64,000 nucleotides of DNA from positions 7,994,449 through 8,058,448 of the forward strand of contig CM075743.1 of NCBI GenBank assembly GCA_037974335.1. Direction: 5' to 3'. Below are positions 12,801 through 21,800 of the stretch, one piece after another. How positions within the stretch are numbered: the stretch's first letter is position 1; each line of letters opens with the position of its first letter. Under the pieces are notes generated by a model that saw only the letters and a list, made by a program, of their open reading frames with translations, searched no databases and was not told where the DNA came from. The stretch is from Prionace glauca (lineage: Eukaryota; Chordata; Chondrichthyes; Carcharhiniformes; Carcharhinidae). The translations under genes were made by a program, and so were the position numbers.

Positions 12801-15800
12801 ATAGATTCATAGAATCCATAAAATCCTTCAGCGCAGAAAGAGCCATTTGACCCATCGAGTCTCTGCCAACAACAATCCCACCCAGGCCTTATCACCATAA
12901 CCCCATGCATTTACCTGAGCTAATTCCCCCTGACACTAAGAGGCAATTTAGCTTGGCCAATCCACCTAACCTGCACACCTTTGGCCTGTCGGAGATAACC
13001 GAAAAGCCCAGGGGAAATCCACGCAGACACGGGGAGAATGTGTAAACTCTACACAGACAATCACCCGAGGCCAGAATTGAACCCGGGACTCTGGCGCTGT
13101 AGGGCAGCAGTGCTAACCACTGTGCCACCATGCTACCCATAGAGCAAGCAGATTGGGGACTCAGTTCAACATCCCATCCGAAATGCAGTACCTCCAACTG
13201 TGCAGCACTTCCTCAGTACTGCGCAAGAGCGTCAGCTTTGATTTTTGAGTCCTGGAGCAGGGATTGAACACAGAACCTTCTGGCTGCAGACACAAGAGTG
13301 CTACCAACAGCTAACACCAGAATAGAAGGAAATGATCTGCTTGATCGATTCAAAATTATTTGACGCTTTGATAAGATAAATTGAGACCAATTATTTCCAC
13401 TAGTAAGTGAGTGAATAACACAGAGAATACAATTAAGATCATCATAACAAGAACAACAGGAGAAGTTGGGAGAAAGTTCTAGATGCAAATGATTATAAAG
13501 GTATGAATTGGATTAGAACCAGGATCAACAGTAGCTTTTACAAGGGAAGCAAAAAAAGGAGCAGACATTTAGGATGATTTGGGGAAAAGACACGACAATG
13601 GGAGTGTCACTGTAGACTTGATAGGCCAAATGGCCTCCTTCTGTACTGCATATGATTCTGAATGGAAAATTCTTTCATAGCGATGGAGGGCAATGGACCA
13701 AATTTCCTTCTTTGCCGTAAAATTTTATCATCACAAAATGCTGCTCAAAATCTCAGAATTTCATGTTCTAAACACTGAATTATTCAGTGTTAACATAAAC
13801 ACTAACTATAGTTTGGAATTAATGAGGACTTTAACCTGTTTGAATGTTTAATATTCAAATGTATCAGTGTCAGAAGGGGTTCATTTGGGAGCAGCCTGAT
13901 TTCTGAAACCAATGGATTGTGAGTTCAAATTCTCCTTCTGAGAAAGGTGTTGATATCACTGTACAGCACGGAGATTGTGCTCTGCTGTTGACGGTGCTAT
14001 TGTCTGGTTGAACTGCTGACCCATACGTCCTTTGAGCTAAATGTAAATGATTGCACGGTCTTCTTCCAGGTGGAATAGGCAAATTTCCCTGGTGCCTTAC
14101 AGACCCTCATAACATTTAAGAATTATTTAGATGTGCAGTCGTGATGCCAAGGCATCAAAGTTATGGGCCACGTGTTGGAAAATCAGCTTAGAATAGTCAG
14201 GTGGTTTGGCTTTGAGTGGCATAGACGCGATGGGTGCTCCCTCCCTCACAGCACTGTGGATGTACCTACACCACAAGGACTGCAGCGGTTCAAGAGGCAT
14301 CTCATGACCATCGTCTCAAAGACAATTAGGGATGGGCAATAATTGCTGAACTAAACATCAACACCCACATCCCAAGATGAGATGTTCCCTCAACAAGGTT
14401 CTCCCTCAGGTTGTGGTGCCTCTTGACAATGTGACTGTCTTGTTTAACAACAATGAAAATGAGGCTCATCTGAATGTTGTTTTCTTGTTTCAGTCAGACC
14501 TGAAAATTCTTGTGAAGCTTTAACAGTATCACCAACACATTCCTCAATTCCAGAACCCAAACTTGCTAAAAGGTACGTTGTTTTTATTGTTTGTGTTTAA
14601 ATTTCATGGCTTCTGTGTGAGTGATTAAATCCTCTTGAACAACTTAGGCACAAGGATGGATATCATTTATTGTCCTGGGTCAGTCACAGAGCAGCAATCA
14701 TTGTTGGATTGCCATTCCACTCAATGCTTTCCATCCTCGACTCAGCTCCACATTTCTTGTCTGATCTTCTGAGTCTAAATTCTCCAGAACTGTGGCGTGC
14801 TGCGTCCCTCGGAGAACTCCATTGCAACTCTGCAGGACAACAGGCGGGTAAGGTGAGAGATGGATAGAGAGGCAGGTGTCTTGATGTGTTGGTAGTTGGA
14901 GTCAAGGGTGGTAGGTGGGTGAGGATACAGATGAGTGAGGTTATAGGTGTGTGAGATGGATGGGATTGCAGATAGGTGAGGTGATAGATGGGGAGGGTAG
15001 CAGTTGAGTGAGATGGTAAGCAGATGAGGCGACAGGAGGGTAGGGTAGCAGTTGGGTGAGGTAGTAGGTTGATGAGGTGGTAGATGAATAGTGTGGTAAT
15101 CGGGTCAGGTTGGCAGGGGTAGCCTGGTTTGAGAGCTAATCAGATTCGGACATTGGGTAATCAAGTGATGGGTGCAAAGGTTAGTCAGAGAGAATAATTG
15201 GATTGGGTCAGGTTGTGGCATAGTCACAAAATCAGATGGGATAGCTCTGGGTGTGGGGTGATAGTTGGTGTGTCAGGGGGTTCATCAGAGGATTGGGAGG
15301 AATTCAGAGGGTCAGTGTGATTATTCGGGGGTCAGTTCTGTGGTTGCCCAGGAATTAAATTTGATTCTTTCAGTCTAACATTTCCTGGGTAACTATCCAG
15401 TTAAGTCCCATGGAATTCTTTGAAATGTCTGACTCATAAGAACATAAGGACATAAGAAATAGGAGCAGGAGTAGGCCATCCAGTCCTTCGAGCCTGCCCC
15501 ACCATTCAATAAGATCATGGCTGATCTGTCGTGGCTCAGTTCCACATTCCCATAACTCTTAATCCCCTCGCTTATCAAAAACCCATCAACCCGCGTCTTA
15601 AAAATATTTAGCGAGGCAGCCTCCACCACTTCAACGGGCAGAGAATTCCAGAGATTCACCACCCTTTGAGTGAAGAAGTTCCTCCTCAACTCCGTTCTAA
15701 ATCACCCCCCCTTTATCTTGAGGCTGTGCCCCCTAGATCACAACTTGAGTATTGTGTGCGGTTCTGGTCACCTCATGACAAAAAGGATTTATCAGAGAGG

Positions 15801-18800
15801 AGATTCACAGGGATGTTGCCAGGACTGGAAAATTGCAGCTAAGAAGAAAATTTGGTCGGCTGGAGTTGTTCAGCTTGGTTTAGGGGAGAATTGATTGAGA
15901 TATACAGCATTGTAAGGGTCCCAGATTGAATGAACAGGAAGGACCAGTTTATTTTAGCAGAGAGGTCAGTGACTAAGGAGCATAAATTTAAAGAAATTGG
16001 TAGAAAGATTTGAGGAGAGATGCGGAAAATTGTTTTCACCCAGAGGGCTGCAGTTTTCTAACAGGGTGGGAGAGGCAGGAACACTCAACTCATTTCAAAG
16101 ATGTCTGGGTAATCTGCAGAGCAATGGACAAAATGCTGGAGAGTGGGACTAAACTTGGGGGGGGGGCTGGTTTTTAGACACAACAGACATGATGGACCCA
16201 GTGGTCACTTTCTGTGCTGTAAACTTTCTATGATTGTAAAGTCCAACATTGCTCATTTCCTATTCTCTGTGTCACAGTCTGATTTACATTGCGCTCGGGG
16301 TGCTGGGGGCCATTCTTGTGGTGTTTGCTGTTTCTCTACTTTTGTACCGGAGGCGAATTGTCAAGGGTGAGTTTCTGTTTCTCCAGAATCATTTTGTTAT
16401 ATTTCAATAATTTTCTGAAGAATATAAAGAGAACCTAATTTGCTGCAATTAACAAACGTCTCTGATTCTGGTATCCTGCACATTCTAAGATAGATGTGTT
16501 AAACATAGAAGAATATTGAAGTTGTTACTGTCGTTCAGAAGCAACAAATAATCCTGCGAACTCTGGAACAAGTGAAACTCAACATGGCTTTAGAGTGATA
16601 GAGATCATAAGACCATCAGAAAAAGGAACAGGAGTAGGCCATTCAGCCCATCTGTTCCACCATTCAATAGGATCATGTAGATTTGTTTATGACCAAGGGC
16701 GGAATTATTTTGGCCGTGTATGTCCCAAGATTGGAAATACCCATCCCAGGTCAATGGACCTTTTAAATGGTCCACCAAATTCTCTATCCCGCCCGCTATG
16801 ATTCACAGGACGGGAAAATTTCACCCCAAATCATTTCTTTGCTGAGCTGTGTGAGGGAAATCTTGCAGTGATCTTTCAGTATGACAGCCTAGTTCCCCAA
16901 CTCCCAAAAATCTACTGATGTCTGACTTGAATGTACTCAATGGTGGAGCATTCACAGCTCTCTGAGGTAGAGAATTCCAAAGATACAGAACTTTCTGTAA
17001 CCTCATCCAATCTCAGTAAATGGGCCCACACTGTGCTTTGGGACTGTGACAGGTTTAAGGCAGAAGATTCATGAGTGGCGAAGGGATCATAGGTTTTAGA
17101 ACAAAGAACAACCCAGCACGGGAAACAGGCCCTTCGGCCCAACAAGCCCGCGCCGCCGCATCACCCTACACCTATTCTACCCTGTGTATCTACAAATAGA
17201 ACCCCTGACTTATTCAGGGGAGAATAGTGTCAATTTGGTAAAACCAATCAGCCTAAGAGCACATCTTTGGGGTGTGGGAGGAAACCGGAGCGCCCGGAGG
17301 AAACCAGAGCAACCACAGGGAGAATGCACAAACTCCCACAGACACAGACCCAAATCCATGTGTCTGCACAGCTAGCAGTGCTAGTCACCGAGCTGTTGCA
17401 GCCCCTGTCTACCGGTCCAGGATCAAGCACACACATCGACACGAAGTACTAGGCCACTCCCGGAACCTCCAGGAGCCGCCCTCGCACGACCCACCGTGTG
17501 CATGCCCCTCGTTTGACAACGAGGTGGACCTCCACCTGCGGAGTGAAAAGACAAACATTAATCACAAGCCTGCCTTTCCGGTGTCTCCCGAGGTTCTAAC
17601 CCCTATTCAATAACTCCTACCATAACCCTCCATCCTCGTTTCACTCATGTGCCTATCTAACTGAACCTTAAACGAGTCCAACGTTCCCGCCTCCACCACC
17701 CCACTTGGTAGCGCGTTCCATACCCCCACTACTCTCTGCGTAAAGAACCTTCCCCTCATATCCAAATTATACCTCTCCCCCCTCACCCTTAAATCATGTC
17801 CTCTTGTATTCGTAACCAATCCAGGGAGCAGTCTCTCACTATTGACCCTGTCTATTCCCCTCAGTATCTTATATACCTCTATCATGTCACCCCTCAATCT
17901 CCGTCTTTCCAAAGAGAACAGTCCCAGTTTCTCCAACCTTTCCTCGTAACCCAACCCCTCCATGCCAGGCAACATCCTGGTAAACCTCCTCTGCACCCTT
18001 TCCAGAACCTCCACGTCCTTCCAGTAGTAAGGTGACCAGAACTGGACGCAGTACTCCAAATGCGGTCTAACCAACGTTCTATACAACTGAAGCATTAAAC
18101 GGCAGCTTTTAAACTCTATACCTCTTCCTATAAAGGCTAGCATTCCATAAGCCTTCCTGACAACATTCTCCACTTGTGTCACAACCTTCATGGATTTGTG
18201 AACCTGCACTCCCAGGTCCCTCTGTGTTTCTATACTCCTAATTTGTCTACCTTTAATCACATTGCTCCTCTCTACATTATTCCTTCCAAAATGCATCACC
18301 TCGCATTTGTCTGGATTAAATTCCATCTGCCACCTATCTGCCCAATGCACCAACCTATCTATATCCTGTTGTATCACCTGACAATCCACTTCAGTACCCG
18401 CCAACCCTGCCATCTTGGTGTCATCAGCAAACTTGCTGATCACACCACCTACGCTCTCTTCCAAGTCATTTATGTAGACTACAAAGAGGAGAGGTCCCAG
18501 TACCGAGCCCTGCGGCACACACTGGTCACTGGCCTCCAGCTGGACAAAGTCCCCTCCACAACTACCCTCTGTCTCCTATTGCCCAGCCAGTTCTCAATCC
18601 ACCTGACCCCATATCCCATGCGCCTTAACCTTTTCTACCAGCCTACCATGAGGGACTTTGTCAAACGCCTTACTGAAATCCATATAGATGACATCAACGG
18701 CTTGCCCATCGTCAACCGTTTTTGTCACCTCCTCAAAGAATTCCACCAGATTCGTAAGGCAAGACCTCCCTCTAACAAAACCATGTTGCGTATCCCTAAT

Positions 18801-21800
18801 CAGATCGCAACGCTCCAAATGCTCATACATCCTACCCCGAAGTACTTTTTCCATTAATTTCCCTACCACCAATATCAAACTCACCAGCCTATAATTCCCA
18901 GGGTTATCCCTACTACCTTTTTTGAACAGCGGTACCACATTTGCCACCCTCCAGTCTTCTGGGACCTCACCTGTGTCCAAAGAAGAGACAAAGATTTGCG
19001 CCAGAGGCCCAGCAATTTCATCTTTCACCTCCCTAAGCAGCCTGGGATAAATACCATCAGGCCCCGGAGCTTTATCCGTCCTTACGCTACCTAAAAGCCC
19101 TAGCACTTCCTCCCTCGTAATAGATATTTCCTGCAGCTGATCCTCAGCTCCCTCTAACAGACCGTATGATTCCAAACCCCTCTCCTTCGTGAATACCAAC
19201 ACAAAGTATTCATTCAGGAGTTCCCCCATTCCCTCCGACTCAATACATAACTCCCCGCTTTTGTCCCTAAGAGGACCAATTTTCCCTCTAACTACTCTCT
19301 TGCTCCTAATATAGGAATAAAATGCCTTTGGATTCTCCTTAATCCTACCAGCCAAAGCCATTTCATGCCCTCTCTTCTCCCTTCTAATTCCCCTTTTTAG
19401 CTCCCTCCTACTCTCTCTATATTCCTCCAGCGCACTCTCCGTACCCAGTCGTTTCGACCTAACATACGCCTCCCTCTTCTTCCTGACCAAATCTTCGATA
19501 CCCCCTGTAATCCACGGCTCTCTAATCCTACCTTTCTCATCCTTCCTCTTAACCGGAACATACCTCCCCTGCAACCATTTCATTTTGCCTTTAAAAGCCT
19601 CCCACTTGCCAACCGTGGACTTGCCAGCTAACAGTCCTTCCCAATCAGTGTCCTGCAGCTCTCTCCTAATCCTGCTATAGCTCGCCTTTCCCCAGGTCAG
19701 CACACTCCCGTTCGGCCGGCACTCGTCCCTTTCCATTTTTATCCTAAAGTAGACGGACTTGTGGTCACTATTAGCCACATGTTCGCCTACCTCTACCTCT
19801 CCCACCTGCCCCGGCTCATTACCCAACACTAAATCCAGTATAGCCTCTCCCCTAGTCAGACTAGTTACATACTGCTCTAGAGATCCTTCCAAAACACATT
19901 TCACAAACTCCTTTCCCTCTGTACCCCCAGCTCTAGGCCCCCTCCAATTCACTCCAGGAAGATTAAAGTCACCCACTACAACCACCCTATTCTTCCTGCA
20001 CCTAGCCAAAATGCCCCTGCAAATACTTCCCTCCACTGACCTCGGGCTGTTGGGTGGCCTATAGTACACCCCTAGCAATGTAATCTCTCCCTTTTTATTC
20101 CTCAACTCCACCCACAGTGACTCAATCCCTATCTCCTCTATATTGTCCTCCCTCTGCACTACTGTGATGTTTTCCTTGACTAACAGTGCCACCCCTCCAC
20201 CTCTCTTCAACCCTCCTCTGTCACACCTAAAACACTTGTACCCAGGAACATTCAGCTGCCAGTCCTGCCCTTCCCTTAACCATGTCTCTGTTACAGCCAC
20301 CACATCTAACTGCCTCACACACATCAAGGCCCTAAGCTCATCCGTTTTCCCTGTCACACTCCTAGCATTGAAACAGACACAGTTCAACCCACAAGTGACC
20401 CTCGGAACCTCCTTCTCACTGATACTTTTCCTTTCACCTGACTCTCTCCCAGCCACCTCCCCACCCCCCCTCCATATTAGTTTAAACCCTTCGTAAACAC
20501 CCTGGCTAACCTCCCCGCTAAGACATTAGTTCCCCTCCCGTTCAAATTCTCCCTACCCTTCCTGTACAATTGCCCTTCTCTCCTAAACACCTCCCAGTGA
20601 TCCACAAAAGTAAAGCCCTCCACTCTACACCAATCCCTCAACCATGCATTTAGCTGCATGATCTCTTCATTCTTTGCCCTGCTGGTACTGGGCAGCAACC
20701 CAGAGAATGCCACCCTGGAGGTCCTACTCTTTAGTTTGGCCCCCAGCTCCCTAAATTGCCTACGTACCTCTACCCTACTGCTCCTTCCTATGTCCTCCTC
20801 CCCTACATGTACTATGACCTCAGCCTGTGCCCCCTCCCCTTTCAAAATTCCCTCTACTCTGTCCGTTACGTCCTTTACCCCTGCTCCAGGGAGGCAGACC
20901 ACCATCCTGGAGTCACGCCTCTGTCCACAGAACCTCCTATCGATACCTCTGACCCTCCCATCCCCTACCACTATTACCTTACCGGCCCCCTTCTGTCCCT
21001 CTAAGTTAGTCTCCCCCTCCTGCCTATCTTTCTGTGCCCCTGTCGACGAACCTTGGGGGCCCTTTTGGGGAAAAGGCAAGAAAATGGGGTTGAGAAACTA
21101 ATCAGACATGATTGAAAGGTGGAGCAGACTCGAAGGGCTGAATGCACTAATTCTGCTCCTATATCTAATGCAGTTATGGTCTTATAGAATCTGTCTTCTA
21201 GATTCCCCAGTGAAAGGAAGCATTTCCTCTGTATCTGCCATATGAAGTCAATTAAGACTTTTTTTTCGATGAGATCATCTCATGTCCAGCTGAACAGCAG
21301 AGAATATCGGCTTGGTGTGGTCCCATTGCCCCTTTATTGCACAATCCTTCCGGGGTCATGTGATTGGGCCGTAACCAATAGAATGCAAGTGCACAAGCCT
21401 ATCAGGAGCCGATCGGGAGTGAGGACGTGCAGCCCCGGGGGATGGAGGCTATCGTTGAATCCAGGACATTGTTAGGAGTAGACCTGTATTGTCGTGATGT
21501 TAAACACTTCATTATGTAGAGTTCTTCTCGATTAATAAAACCTTTAGTTTGTGACTTACCACATTGAGTTGCCTTGAGTTAATACATCTGGTCTGTTCAA
21601 TCTTTCCTCAAAACGCAATTTCCTTCTTGGGAATTAGTGTAATGAATAGAGAGCGGGTATAGAACATAGAACATTACAGCGCAGAACAGGCCCTTCGGCC
21701 CACGATGTTGCGCCGACCAGTTACAAAACAATGACCCACTAGCCTAAACCAATCCCTTTTCGTTAGCTTTAGGTATGTCCTACCTGAAGCTAAAACCTAC

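Larger units (their letters stand above)
17098..21062 (-). mobile_element. Nearly complete CR1-like LINE, minus strand
   Basis: A block absent from gene C, where 'ataggttttgggaaaaggc' is uninterrupted at the same site. Order on the minus strand: ORF1 (from 21062), ORF2, then a 0.5-kb 3' UTR ending 'ttgttctttgttct'. Target duplication only about TTTT. ORF1 reads in from the flank without its own start, so the 5' end is slightly truncated. The 3' UTR family recurs at 32040-32515. Confidence 0.85.

Noticed and set aside
12800-13138. tRNA-like A/B box sequences
   Set aside because: Part of SINE heads with tails attached; no foldable complete tRNA.
18174-18857. Plus-strand 227-codon frame
   Set aside because: Lies opposite the LINE reverse transcriptase and has no domain of its own.
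20658-21101. Plus-strand 147-codon frame rich in Ser and Pro
   Set aside because: Antisense shadow of LINE ORF1.
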